Shown: positions 38,401 to 49,393, counted from the stretch's first letter. The stretch is 64,000 nt of DNA from Prorocentrum cordatum (GCA_963575745.1 CAUYUJ010014604.1:397087-461086), one strand, 5' to 3'. Translations and numbers: made by a program. The notes: generated from the sequence alone by a model not told the origin.

Positions 38401-41232
38401 AAGGGTGGAGGAGGAACAGGGAGAAGACGACTAGGAGAAAGAGGAAGCGGATGGATAGGACACCGTCCCTGCAATCCCTCGATTCAGACATTCCCCACAA
38501 AATCCCAGAGCCCCAAGCGGCGACGTTTTGGCCCGAGCGCGATCCAGGTCCCAACGCCCCGCAGGCAGAGATGTCGTTCGGCGAAGCCGTCGAGAGGCTT
38601 CAGAGCGTGCAGGATGAGATGGGCCGCAGATCGAGGATGTTCAGCCGCCCTGTCCAGTCCTGGGGCGAGCGGCCGCGCGACCGCCAGCCGCAGGTTCCAC
38701 CTTCTCTTCAATGTCCCAATCCACCTGCTCCTCCTCCTCCTCCTCCTCCTCCTCCTCCGCATCCTCATCGAGGGATTCGACCCCGTCGGGCTGCTCAACT
38801 TGAGGAACGCGACAACCGATCCAGTCGAGTTGTTCAGAGCGGAGCGCGCCGATGTCCCGACGGGTAGCGAGATCCCGCAGAGCCCCGCTGTGTCGATCGC
38901 CAGTTCGGACGACGGGGTTTCACACGCATCAGCACGTCTCTCACCCCTCTCTCCTCCTGGCAAGGGGAGAGAGGGGGGAGAGGAGGGGGGAGGGGGGAAG
39001 GGGGATGAGGATGAGGGGGAAACGTAAGGATCAGGAGGAAGAGGAGGATGAGGAGGAGGAGGACGAGGAGGAGGAGGAGGAGGAGGAGGAGGAGGGGGAG
39101 GAGGAGGAGTTGACGTACGTTCAAAGAGAGAGGGCAGGCGGCCACGAGCACGAGGCGAGAAGGCAGATGTAGGAGTAGGAAGAGGAGGAGGAGGAGGAGG
39201 AGGAGGAGGAGGAGGAGGAGGAGGAGGAGGAGGAGGAGGAGGAGGAGGATTTTGCGCGCCTGCCAGGATCGGAGCCCAGGCGCGGGCGAATCATCAGCGG
39301 CGGCAGCGCCCGCGGCGGCAGAGCCCGCGACCGCGGCGCCCGCGGCGCCGCTCGCGGCGCCCGTGCCGCTGCAGCCAGGGACGCAGGCCGCGGCGGAGAC
39401 CCCAGCTCCGCTGGCCCCCGCGATGCCGCCGCTGGACGCAGCATCCCAGCTGCGGCAGTCGCATCCGCAGGCAGCCGCGCAGACTGTCGTCGACAGCTTC
39501 GAAGGTCTAGCCTGCTGGAGCGGCGTGCCACAGAACTCGAGCGACGAGACCGTCAAGGCGATCCTCGGCAAGGAGATCGGGGGGTTCAGCAGCTCCGCCG
39601 TGGCGAAGGCGGACGAGCAGTTCGCGGAGCTCTTCAAGTCCAGGGGGCTGCTCGACAACACGCGTGAGCCTGCTGAGGGTGATGATGGGGATGGCGGCGA
39701 GATGGGCTTTCTCGGGCTGGCGAACAAGCGGGACCTGCACATCGAGAACTTGCCTGGGAACGACTTCAGGTTCTCGATGAAATCACCACTGGGGCAGCGC
39801 TTCTACTTGTGGCTGAAGAGCCACCAAGACGAGGCTGACAAATGCTGGGCGAAGGCCGAATACGAGCAGAAACAATACCGTAAGAAGTGGGCCGAAATGA
39901 AGTTCAACGAGTACGACTCTTGGAGGAGCAAGAGGCGGGATACGATGACTCGCAAGAGGGTCAGGGGCAGGCCGATGAACTTGGACCAGCTGATCGTTGC
40001 GCAAGGAGGCCATCAATCACCCGGCGCAGTGCAGGGAGCTCTCAATTACGCATCCTGGGCAATTCGCGAGGGAGGATCTGAGTGCGTCGAGTGGAACCCG
40101 AGAACCAAGAGGGTGGACTTCATCTTCGAGGAGAGGATCAACGACCATGACGAGTCGACCCTTTGGAGGAACGAGGGGACCGAGCGCAACGCCAAGAAGC
40201 AGGCCGCTCAGTCCGCTGCCGAGTTGGAGACGCCTGCCAAGGTCCCGATCGAACGGACGCAAGGTGCAAGCAGCGAGACCGCGGATGCGGCGAAGGGAGA
40301 CCAACCCGCTGGCAGCCAGGGCGCGGTGGCCAACGTCTCGGGCGGCGGCGCCGTGGCGAAGGGCAAAGCCAAGGGGAAAGACGGCAAGGGCAAGAGAGGC
40401 AAAGGCAAGGGGGACAAAAACGACAAGAAGGGCAATAAGCATAACCACAGGGACAAGGACTGCTCCACGAACCCGAAGGCCGCCATCAAAATCGCGAAGG
40501 ACACGCTCAGCTTGTACACGGTCATCAAGATGCGGGCTGAGAAGATGATCAAGAGCGTCGGCGACGCCAAAGGCGGCTGGGAGAAGTTCCAGGCCTTCTC
40601 CAAGGACCTCGTCGACGCGGTGCAGGCCATGGAGCAGGCTTGATCCAAATTTGGATGGAGAGAGGGATGATAGGAAGGACGAGGAGGATGAGAGAGGAGG
40701 AGCAGAGAGGATGATGAGGAGGAGGAAGACAAGGAGCGGGAGGTGGATCAGAAGCGGAAGATCGGGAGGCGAAACAGGAAAATAGAGTGATAGCCTGAGA
40801 GGGGAAATCGAAGGGTACGACGAGGATGAGAAGAGGAAGGAGGAGGAGGAAAAATGGAGGAGGAAGAGGACCTTTCCTCCGCAGTCCTCCTTCATCCGCC
40901 CATCTCCCCTGTGCCCCGAGGGTGTGGAGCAGCGCGCGTTCATGCAGATGGCCTTGACAATCGGCGTCGACAAGTGCAAGGGCCCGCCCTGAGAAATTGC
41001 ACGGCTGCCCAGGTCCTGATAGAAACCCCGTCGGGGGGGCCCTCGGGCCCTCGGATTGTTGGCCCCACCCTGAGGCCCCTGGAGGCCGATCCCTCGCCGT
41101 GAGCAGGGCGAGATGGAGGGGCGGGGGTTCGAAGAGGGCATTCGGAACATGGCTCAGATCTCGGAGCACGTCTCGAGCGTGCAGACCCAGATCGACAAAC
41201 TGAACAGCATGAAGAGCCTCTCTGGAGCCTAG
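35434..41232 (+). CDS. Split gene of about nine exons, unknown function
   Basis: The exon chain keeps one frame: 35434-about 36107; about 36562-36702; 37137-about 37790; about 38212-38310 (weak); about 38510-38693; 38773-about 38922; about 39269-40638; 40921-40979; about 41110-41232 (TAG). The product starts MAAVAKKPSNADIEPSTPS; exon 1 ends in a long acidic tail. Exon 3 encodes a compact basic domain (SKWKDGDARALSIALAEWR). Exon 7 has an Ala/Pro-rich start, a helical core (GQRFYLWLKSHQDEADKCW) and a Lys/Gly-rich stretch. The last exon is a short coiled coil. Splice ends mix GT and GC donors and often share a G at both ends. Introns are almost pure GAT, GGA or TCC repeats. No homologue was recognised. 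Confidence 0.55.
36118..39260. repeat. Simple repeats forming the introns of the split gene
   Basis: Within introns: GAT/ATG arrays at about 36120-36380, GGA arrays at about 36380-36480, a 12-bp GCGGGTACCTGG run at about 36709-36755, TCC arrays at about 36785-36860 and 37015-37100, TCC/TCA at about 37815-37865, a C-run near 38013-38030, TCC at about 38725-38760 and GGA arrays at about 39020-39250. The strand composition switches between purine and pyrimidine from one intron to the next. Confidence 0.85.
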
Positions 41233-41729
41233 ATCGGGCTACTTTTCGCGTTGGTCTCGACCAGCCAGCCAGCTGCGCGCTTGGGGTCTAGACGCATGCA
41301 CGAGGGATTCTCTAGTTGTGCAAGCGTCTCTGAGGAGCTTCCTACTCGAGTAGGATATCGCTGGCCTGTGATCGAGGTGATTGTCCGCTGGGGGGCGTGC
41401 GTTTGGATGAGAGGCGTCAGCCTCTTTGTTCAGGGGGTGAAAAGGGGGGGTGAGGAGGGGGGGGGGAGGAGCAGGATCAGGAGGAGGAGGAAGGCATGGG
41501 GAGGCGAGGAGGAGGAGGACAAGGAGGCGAGGAGGCCCTACAATAGGGTTGGAATGGGCTCGTGGCCCAATCATGCAACACCATCAGTTAATTCTTGTAT
41601 TCAAATACGTGCGCAACGGTTGTGCGACCAACAATTCTGCCCAAAAACAAACAACACCAATCAAATCAACAACAAAAAAACGTAAACGACACAAGAAATA
41701 CCCCCCCTGGGGAACCGAACGACAAACGG

Positions 41730-42030
41730 ATTATACCGGGTACCTGCCGGGTACCTGCCGGGTGCCGGCCGGGTGCCTGCCGGGTACCTGCGGGGGGCAG
41801 GCCGGGTGCCTACCGGGAACCTGCCGGGTACCCCCCCCCCAAACCTGTGAAAACATATGGTTTTCTGGCGGGTACTTGGCGGGTACCTGGCGGGTACCTG
41901 GCAGGTGCCTGGCGGGTACCTGGCGGGTGCCTGGCGCGTACCTGGCGGGTACTTGGCGGGTGCCTGGCGGGTGCCTGGCGGGTACCTGGCGGGTACCTCG
42001 CGGGTGCCTCGCGGGGGCCTCGAGGAGACC
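41730..42030. repeat. 12-bp minisatellite with a GGTACC core
   Basis: Units close to CCGGGTACCTGC (41735-41830) switch to GGCGGGTACCTG (41870-42020), split by a short unique spacer with a C-run. The same unit occurs in an intron at 36709-36755. The ten-odd open frames over it are artefacts of a 12-bp (frame-neutral) repeat. Confidence 0.9.
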
Positions 42031-42162
42031 TCGCGAGACCCTCTGGAATGCATCGCAGGCGCCTGGCGGGCATGTGCGAACGCGTGCACCGGAGCATGTG
42101 CGAGCAAATGTGGAGCATGATGTGACACTCCGGCCTGCCAGGGTGTGGATCTGGCTCGAGCT

Positions 42163-43139
42163 ATGGAGGATATCGATTGGGAATCATCTTCATCCGACCT
42201 TGAGGAAGCGCCCGCGGCAGATGTAGCTGCGGAATTGGAATGTTCTCAGCCCCTAGTGACGCCAGAGCAGCTATGGGCTTCGGGGAGGTGCTACCCAGTG
42301 TTAAGAATTGTATTGGAACGGCCCCAAACATCGGAAAAAGGGCAAACATCGCGCTAAAGGCCCCAGGAAGAGGAGGAAGAGGATGAGGAATGATCCGAGG
42401 AAGGGTAGGCAGAGAGGAACGAGAAAAGGAACAGGTGCGATCGAGGGAGCCGCAAAGCGAATCTGTCGGGAAGGAGGGGGGCGAGGCAGGGGCGGGAGGA
42501 CCGAAGGGAACAGGAAGAGAACCATGAGACATGAGACGGAGGGTGATACCACATCGGAGGAATAGCGCGAAGGGCGGCTTCGTCGCCCGATGTTTGGCCG
42601 ATATCCGCCCTCTGACCTTATGCTGCATCTCCAAGGGCATGTGGGGGTCGATGTAATCCAGTCCCGCATTATGTACCATCGCGCAATGGAGGGCCCCGTC
42701 GCTCGGCGTTTTCAAGAGGCATATCTGGAGAGTACTGGATTATTCAACTTGGTTGATGTAGCAGGACTCGGGACCGAGCAACAGAGAGAATACTGTGAGT
42801 TATGGAGAGGAATCGAGGAAAATAGCTCGAAGGAGGGTGGAGAGGGAAGGGGGCTGAAAGGAGGGGGGGGGGGGGGGGTAGAGGGCAGGAGGGAACATGG
42901 GGGGGCTGGCAACCCTAGGACGGACGCCCGAACAGAGAGATGGCCTGCAAGAACGGGGCCGCCCAGCCACAGACAACCCGATCGCAGTCGCAAGCACCGC
43001 CCAGTCATCGACCACGCCGCCAGCATCGGGAGCAGCAACACAGACAGCCAGCCATCGGGCACAACCACTCGGAGCCAGCCAGCGCGCAGCAGCCCTGAGG
43101 CCGTTAACCGTTCGTGAGCTTGAGGCCATGATTGGCTGA
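42163..43139 (+). CDS. Small split gene, unknown function
   Basis: Exon 1 runs from ATG 42163 to about 42286 (MEDIDWESSSSDLEEAPAAD, acidic). Exon 2 runs from about 42573 to 42830 and encodes MFGRYPPSDLMLHLQGHVGV and a helical stretch. A last exon (about 42890-43139) ends LTVRELEAMIG and TGA. The first junction keeps frame only if the shared G at the two intron ends is counted once, as in the neighbouring genes. An imperfect half SL (CTGGCTCGAG) lies two bases before the ATG. No family was recognised; its place beside the transposase-like gene suggests it belongs to the same element. Confidence 0.45.
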
Positions 43140-43445
43140 TGGGCAAGCATTTGATTGCGCGTGCAGCGATATTGATGAAAGGTGACGGTGGGGGTCTATT
43201 CGCTCGAGGGTGATGGGGGAGGTCTATTCGCTCGACCCGCCATTGCGTTGCACAGGCGCATGTGCCAAGTCTAGGGGGGCCCTCGAATGTCTGGGTACTA
43301 GATAAACACCCGCGCCTAAATATATATACATATATCTAAATATATGTGATCACTACCCCGTCTGACCTGAGTCGTCCAAATACCTGAGCCAAGCTGCATT
43401 CCAAAAACACGCAAGATGAGAAATGCGCGCAACGCAATGACACAA

Positions 43446-43536
43446 CAATAAAACTAGTAGCAGTACTAGTAGTCGTCGCAGTAGTAGTAGTAGCGGCAGC
43501 AGTAGTAGCAGTAGCAGTAGCAGTAGCAGTAGCAGC

Positions 43537-43589
<53 letters not shown>

Positions 43590-43643
43590 ACGAAGAAGTA
43601 ATACGTAGTAGTAGGTAGTAGTAGGTAGTAGTAGGTAGTAGTG

Positions 43644-43683
<40 letters not shown>

Positions 43684-43757
43684 CAGTAGCAGTAGCAGTA
43701 GCAGTAGTAGCAGTAGCAGTAGTAGTAGGAGTAGTAGTAGTAGCAATAGTAGTAGTC

Positions 43758-43807
<50 letters not shown>

Positions 43808-43808
43808 C

Positions 43809-43844
<36 letters not shown>

Positions 43845-43870
43845 TTAGTAGGAGTATAGTCGTAGTAGTA
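43446..43870. repeat. (AGT)n trinucleotide array
   Basis: The array is about 420 bp of AGT/GTA with scattered AGC units. Long open frames over it are poly-Thr, poly-Leu or poly-Val artefacts. Confidence 0.95.
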
Positions 43871-44163
43871 GTAGTATTTAGTAGTGGTGACAGTAGCAGT
43901 AACACAACATAATAACACTAATCATAATACTAGTAGTAACACTGATGACACTTATACTGATACTGAAAACACTAAGACATGTCTGCGTGCGTATCTCTAT
44001 CGTTCTCTCTCTCTCTCTCTGTCTCTAGTTTCCCTCTCCCTGCCTCCCTCCCTCTGCATCTCTCCCGTGCGCTGTCTCGCTCGCTCTCCCACTCTTTCTT
44101 GCCATCTATCATGTGTCCCTCCTCCGCAAATCCTCTACCGTTTTTATTGCCCTTTTCGTGCTA

Positions 44164-44182
44164 TAGCCATTGCTGCCCCGAG
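44164..44182 (+). other. Possible decayed DinoSL relic before the transposase-like gene
   Basis: TAGCCATT, followed by GCTGCCCCGAG, ends directly at the ATG of 44183. The first eight bases match the SL core exactly and the rest only loosely, so this is weaker than the relics at 32033 and 35415. Confidence 0.4.
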
Positions 44183-46330
44183 ATGCCGCGGGCACGACAG
44201 AACCCGTCCCCTTCGCCGGTAGAGTTTTCTGAAGATGATGGGGTTTCTGATGGGTCACAGCCAGGTGACGTTGAATGTGCGCGGGAACGGGGGGGGGCCG
44301 CCTTGGAGACGCAGCTGCTCGGTCTCTATGCGCGCGGAGTCATAGACGCCCTTGCTCCGTGCACTTTGCGTCGCCGCGCCGCTCTCGCAGGGGCCCGCGG
44401 CGTCAGAATTTACGCAGAGCGCCATGGTTTAAGCACAGGCAATTATAAGAAGCATTTGGATGCGGTTCTGCCCCCCAGCAGCGCCCCCCTGTGCAGTCTC
44501 AATGTACATATGTGGAAATGGGGGGGGGGGGGGCGACAACAGTGCGAGCTGTTAGTTGCGCCTGTGCACGAGTTGCTGTCGCACGAGTTAGAGGCGGACC
44601 CGATTTCCACGACTGGCCCTGGAGATTCGGACTGGAGCGCTTCGTTCGAGCGGCGCCCGAAGCGACATGCGACAGAAGACCCGAGGCCCGTTGTTCCGAT
44701 TGTGCTATACCTCGATGGGATTCGATATACTCGATCGACGCTCGCAGGCAAGCAAGACAGTGTAGTGGGCATCACGGTGTGCAATTTATTCAGTAAGCAA
44801 CGGCATTTGGTGAGTGCGTTGTCCAAGAAATCCTTGTGCAAATGTGGGTGCAGGGGGCGCTGCGCGATTTGCCCTGTGCTGTTGTACATCAAGCATTGCC
44901 TGCGCAGCGCCGCGGAGGGCAAGCGGCCGCGCGTGCAATGCGACGGCGCTCCTTGGCCAGACCCCGCAGACGGTTCTGGGAAAATTGCCAATGAGAGCCC
45001 AAACCTTGCCGCGAGGTTCATTCTCAGCCAAATCAAAGGGGACTGGATGGAATTCACGACAACGTTTGGTTTCAGCAGCTGGTTATCTTTCCATGGACCG
45101 TGCATGTTCTGCCGCTGCGGGAAAAAAAACATGTACGACTATAATGGCGTCGCACTGGGCGGACGTCTCTGCGGCAGGGCTGGCCGCGAGTATGAAAAAG
45201 ATTGTGCGCGATGCGAAATTAAGATTATCATCCGCGCGGAGGATGACCGAAAAACAATTATTGTGGAAGGGAGGTTGCGGTTCTATGCGCACCAAAAGAG
45301 AGGTGGACGGGTTCTCTTTCACGACGTTCCTAGATTCGGTTTGAAGAAATTTGATCGCCTTGAGCCCAGCCCCAACTTACTAGATGACGGACGTCTAGAA
45401 GACGTTGTCATAGACCCAGCTCGACCGTTTCAGGTGACCTTCTGGAGGACGAATAGGGACAGTAAAGGTCGGGTCGCTGACCCGATCAGCAGGCGCAATA
45501 TTCTTTTTGGGAACGATCTCGGGAATACTCCTGAATCATCGTTGATGATCGACGTGTTGCACACACTATACTTGGGTGTCTATCAACGTTACGTCTGCGT
45601 AGTGGCATGGGCCTTTTTATCCAGCAACGTGTTTGGCGTCTCTGCAGATGGCGATGCGGACCTCGAACTTGATATGGGGGTCGGGTGTCTCTGGGTGCAT
45701 TTGTAAAGTTGGTATCAGAAAATAAACGCGCCTGGAAACATGCAAATAAATAACCTTACGGCGAAGATGGTGGGGTCAAAAAAGAAGCCAGACTTGAAAA
45801 CAAAAGCTGGGGAGACGGGAATCCTGGTTGGATGGGCGCACTACTTAGCATCCGAGTTCGAAAAAGATATCAAGCACGGGGGGCAGCTGGTCGAAGCAGG
45901 CCAAGCGCTACTAAATTTTATGGAGGTACTGAAATCAGAGGATATGGTCATTCCGAGGGACACGTGCAACTATCTTTTAGAACTCGCGCTCCGACATTGC
46001 ACATTGATGGACGAAGCTAGAATGCCAGGGGCTCCGAAGTGCCACCTGTTCGTGCACATCGTGTTGAGGATTCCCATGTGCAGCCCTTAACTTTACTCCC
46101 AGATCGGTTCGCGAGGTTCGCATCAGACTGGTGATCGGCTTAGCAATTCGCTTTCGATCGCGCAGGTCGGTTCGGATCAGTTCGCCAATTCGGTGATTCG
46201 GTGATCGGGGAGCTAAGCTGCGGCAACCCTCGTGCTTATTCTACGTTTTTGGATGAAAGCCTGAACCGCGCCATTGCAGAAATTGCAGCACGATGCAATA
46301 ACGGTAAGATGAGATGGGAGCGCGACATAT
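44183..46330 (+). CDS. Transposase-like protein of a dinoflagellate/KDZ-like DNA transposon family
   Basis: The main exon, 44183-about 45700, reads ...VPIVLYLDGIRYTRSTLAGK (Asp), a Cys cluster LCKCGCRGRCAICPVLLYIK, GDWMEFTTTFGF with CMFCRCG, and SSLMIDVLHTLYLGVYQRYV (Asp-Val-Leu-His). Further exons at about 45745-46075 (GAPKCHLFVHIVLR) and about 46210-46330 (NPRAYSTFLDESLNRAIAE, Asp-Glu) continue it. The Cys cluster and the D...D.LH...D/E layout recall Kyakuja-Dileera-Zisupton/Plavaka-type DDE transposases, and similar text is, from memory, very common in dinoflagellate genomes. Such enzymes cut and join transposon ends. Catalysis is not proven from the motif order alone. The start is chosen as the first ATG after the SL-like relic. 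Confidence 0.6.
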
Positions 46331-46783
46331 TTCAAAAGGCTTCTTTTACTTGCGCAAGTGCTGCCCAATTCGGACTTCGCACCAGTGTAAGCACAGCATT
46401 TTTTTCGAGTCCCAAATGCCCATCTCCTCTTTCATTCCGTCTCATCACCCTCGTCCTCGCACCTCGTCCTCGCCTTTCTCTCACTATTCGTCCTCCCTCT
46501 CCTCCTCCCTTCCTCCTCCTTCTGGCATAGCAATTCTGGCACTAACGGAGCGTTTTCTACAATCTGCAACTGCATTTTGCAGAGTGCTATGGCGTCGCCT
46601 GGGCGGCTGTCCGAGCCCCAGAGCCCCAGTGCACCGGAACATGGGGACCGCGGCTCGGACGTGGTATGTAATGTACCTCGCACGCGTGCACATGAATCGA
46701 CGCGTGCGTGCATACATATGGGTCCTGCGTCCTACTCCTCTTCCTCCTCCTCCATCCCCCCCCCTCCCACATCTACCCTTCCA

Positions 46784-47311
46784 CATGTGCAGAGCGTGTC
46801 TTCCAGAAAGTTTGCCCCTCCAGGACTGGTTAGCGGTGGTTCGTGAGGAGTGCCCTGGCATTGATTTTGACAGGTGCTACTTGGTGTCCCCGTTTGCTTG
46901 CGTGGACGCGGTCCTGCTAGCGATGAGGTGCATGGGCCTAGATGTGGCTTCTGTGACATATGAGCAGAACCCCAAACTCGAAGAAGTGCTGAACAAAATC
47001 CACGGCGAAGATGATACAAACCTCAAGGTGGGCCGCTTTGGAGATTTCAAAATGGCACGGCTGGCTGAGCTACCCACTGCAGATCTCGTGGTGAGCAATC
47101 CACCTAGCACCGAGTTCTCGCCGTTTTCTGATGAATTCACAACAGTGGTGATGTGCGTGAAAGAACAGGCTGACCGTGCCCGCAGTAGACTAGCATATTT
47201 TGTGATCGAGGCTGATGCATCTATGCTGCGACAGGCAGCGCCCCAGGATCCTTTGGACAAATGCCCTGCAGACGAAGTCATAGACTATCTGACGAAGGAG
47301 TTGGAGCCTTC

Positions 47312-47357
<46 letters not shown>

Positions 47358-48009
47358 TGGCACTTGAATGTGGGGACTTGCGGTCTCCCACAGTTTCGCT
47401 CTCTGATTTTTTTTGTGGTCGTAGGTCCCACGTGTTTCTCACTGCGGAGCCAGCCTTTCTCTCGCATGCATTTCGCATCAAGAAGCGCAAGATTCGAGAT
47501 ATAATCGGCGCCAGTGCCCCAGAAGCCCCAACATCGGCTTTGAATCCAGCGCAGCAGGCGATGTTGCATCAGCTCGTGAAGAATATCGAAGATTGGAGGG
47601 CCAGATGCGAGATCCCTGACTGGGCGATCGCAGTGATGGATATGAACGTGATCGATAAGCCCGCAACGATAGCGTGCGCGATGGAGGACGTCGTGCCGAT
47701 GCTCGCGAAAACAAATGTGGATCTCTGGCTGCAGAGTATTGGCGACTGTTCGGACACCCTTCCGAAGGTATCTAGGTTTTGTTGCCCGCTGAGAGGCTGA
47801 AGTTGCAAGGCCTCCCCGAGGATATTGCGGACATGGTTCCAACAGATGTGGTAGTTGAAGCGTGTGCGAATTCAGCCGCAGTGCCGTGCATGGGGCTGTG
47901 CGTCGCAGCTCTGCTCAGCAATCCGAGGCCGCGAGACGAGATCGGAGCGTCTGCTCCTTCAAGTGGTTCGCGCCGTGGCAGCGTGGCCACGTATGAGCAT
48001 GTCAAATGA
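46784..48009 (+). CDS. Cytosine-5 DNA methyltransferase-like gene with PPC changed to PPS
   Basis: Exon 1 (about 46784-47312) contains motif I-like SPFACVDAVLLAMRCMGLD, motif II YEQNP, motif III GDF, motif IV DLVVSNPPSTEFSPFS and motif VI FVIEADASML. Exon 2 (47425-47767) is a variable region. The last exon (about 47780-48009, TGA) contains LKLQGLPEDI and NSAAVPCMGLCVAALL, matching motifs IX-X (QGFP; GNAV.P). The family transfers methyl from SAM to cytosine. Here the catalytic Cys of PPC is Ser (codon AGC), so activity is doubtful. The 5' start is unclear: an exon at 46589-46663 (MASPGRLSEPQ) has a good GT donor but does not join in frame. The exon 2/3 junction is also uncertain. Confidence 0.6.
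47313..47356. repeat. Poly(T) run in a methyltransferase-like gene intron
   Basis: A run of about 43 T directly follows a GT-type donor G. Its true length is uncertain in any assembly. Confidence 0.9.
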
Positions 48010-48026
48010 GTGCAACTCGGAGCTAG

Positions 48027-48110
48027 AATCAAACAAATCAACAACCAGCATCAGCATCAACAACCAGCAGCATCAGCATTAGCATCAGCATCAACAATCA
48101 GCAGCATCAG
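48027..48110. repeat. CAGCATCAACA-type short tandem repeat after the stop codon
   Basis: Units of CAGCATCA and CAACAAC alternate in the probable 3' untranslated region of the methyltransferase-like gene. Confidence 0.8.
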
Positions 48111-48139
48111 CACTCGCGGGCACGGCAGCCAATTTAAGT

Positions 48140-49309
48140 TGCAACGTTAGCGTTTTAATGCAAAGTGCAGGGGTCCCTTACCCTCCTCCGCCTCCCTCGC
48201 ATATCCCCTCGCCCTCGCCTCCCATCCTTTTCCCGTTCCCTGCCCGACCTGGCCGAACACGGCGCCTGGGGCCGCCCTTTGCGAAGGCGAGGGCGGGCAG
48301 CTTCGACGCGCGATGGGAGTTCCCCCATCCTCGAACAATAACTTATGAGCAGGCTTTCGCCAGAACCTCCTAAGACAACTGATGAGTAGGCTTTCGCCAT
48401 TTCCGATTAAGCCTGACGGCTCCCACCAACTCGCGAGCACTCGTTTCGCTCAGAACGTCCTCGCGAAATAGGCGCTCGCACTGGCCCCCGCCAAGTCCCC
48501 GCGAGGTCCCCGCGAGGTCCCCGTGAGGTCCCCGACAGGATCCCCCCAAGTCCCCGCCAGGTGCCCTCTCTCCCGCCCCTCCCCTTCCTCCGCCTCACCC
48601 TGGGACTTCCAGAACATGTTGGCACATTCCCCGCGCGCTTCGCGGCCCCATAAGGAGCTTCGCTGTGTTGGGGCTCCGTCTTGGGATCTTGGATATATGC
48701 GGTCTCATTGTTGCGGACTGGGTCCAGACTCGGCTTGCGTTTCACGTGCGGGCTGCCCTGACGTCGGCCTCCACTTTATGTCTACGCTTCGCGGAGCACG
48801 GCCGTCTTAGGGGGGCGTCTTCGGGGGCCGTCTTGGGAGGACGTTTTGGGGCCGTCTTGGGGGGGGGGGGGGGGGGCGTTCCCTGGCCAAGGAAAGGTTT
48901 CGCCAACCAGGAAAACAAAAGCACCAGGCGTCAGCCACCGAGCCCCCTAAGTGTCCAGCGCTCTGGGGGGCGCAATTTGAACAAGCAGCCGCCGATCGAA
49001 ACCGCCAGTGGCAAAAGCAATGAAGCTCAGCTCACCAGAATAGCAAACATGCATACAACTTGGTCAAACATGGCACGAGGTACGAACAAGACAGACGAGC
49101 AACAACAAACCAACATCATCATGACATAGAAGATAACGATAACGAGATAACACGCGCGCGCCCTCCTCCTCCCCCTATGCACCTATCCTCCTCCTTTTCT
49201 GCTCGGTTAAGCAAGCCGCGTGGTTGCAAACAAAACAACATGCCCAACATGCGTTGCCCCACGTGTGGGGCGGACACGCACGTGCCCGATGTATGATACG
49301 TCGTTGTTG
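48140..49309. other. Stretch without a recognised gene inside the right end of the putative element
   Basis: The stretch contains an 11-bp run (GAGGTCCCCGC type) at about 48490-48570, GTCTTGGG-type 10-bp repeats with a G-run at about 48805-48880, and one copy of the TTCGCGGCCCCATAAGGAGC motif near 48639 that recurs in the arrays after 49770. No coding frame was recognised. Confidence 0.55.
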
Positions 49310-49393
49310 GGTTTCCGGCTTTGGTGCTTATTTCAAGTGCCGCGTTGTTCGTAGTGCTTATTTTAAGCACCGTTTACCCTGAGGGTGGGGCCG
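49310..49393 (-). repeat. Right inverted terminal sequence
   Basis: This mirrors 34612-34695. It also contains GGTGCTTA...TAAGCACC, an internal inverted repeat that could form a hairpin of about 50 bp. Confidence 0.7.

Larger units (their letters stand above)
34612..49393. mobile_element. Possible 14.8-kb element bounded by inverted terminal sequences, with cargo genes
   Basis: The left end (34612 inward) reads CGGCCCTGCCCTCAGGG then TAAACGGTGCTTA. The right end, read inward on the minus strand from 49393, is CGGCCCCACCCTCAGGG then TAAACGGTGCTTA. That is 28 of 30 positions identical, and both ends share CACTACGA slightly further in. Between them lie a transposase-like gene, a cytosine-5 methyltransferase-like gene and two other split genes. 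No convincing target duplication was found, so the ends or even the element status could be wrong; a pair of inverted copies of a smaller repeat would look the same. Confidence 0.45.

Noticed and set aside
42146-42160. DinoSL relic before the gene at 42163
   Set aside because: Only the 3' half (CTGGCTCGAG) matches; the 5' half does not, so it is mentioned as context but not called as a feature.
46589-46663. Upstream exon MASPGRLSEPQ as the first exon of the methyltransferase-like gene
   Set aside because: It has a good ATG and GT donor, but the next acceptor does not join it in frame with the MTase text, so it is not included in the gene call.
47313-47356. Poly(T) as a retroposed poly-A tail on the opposite strand
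   Set aside because: It begins exactly at a GT-type donor within an intron and has no retroposed gene body or target duplication beside it.
34651-49360. CACTA-type DNA transposon ends (CACTACGA at both inner ends)
   Set aside because: The matching sequence continues about 40 bases outside the CACTA motif on both sides and no 3-bp target duplication flanks it, so CACTA is not the element edge.
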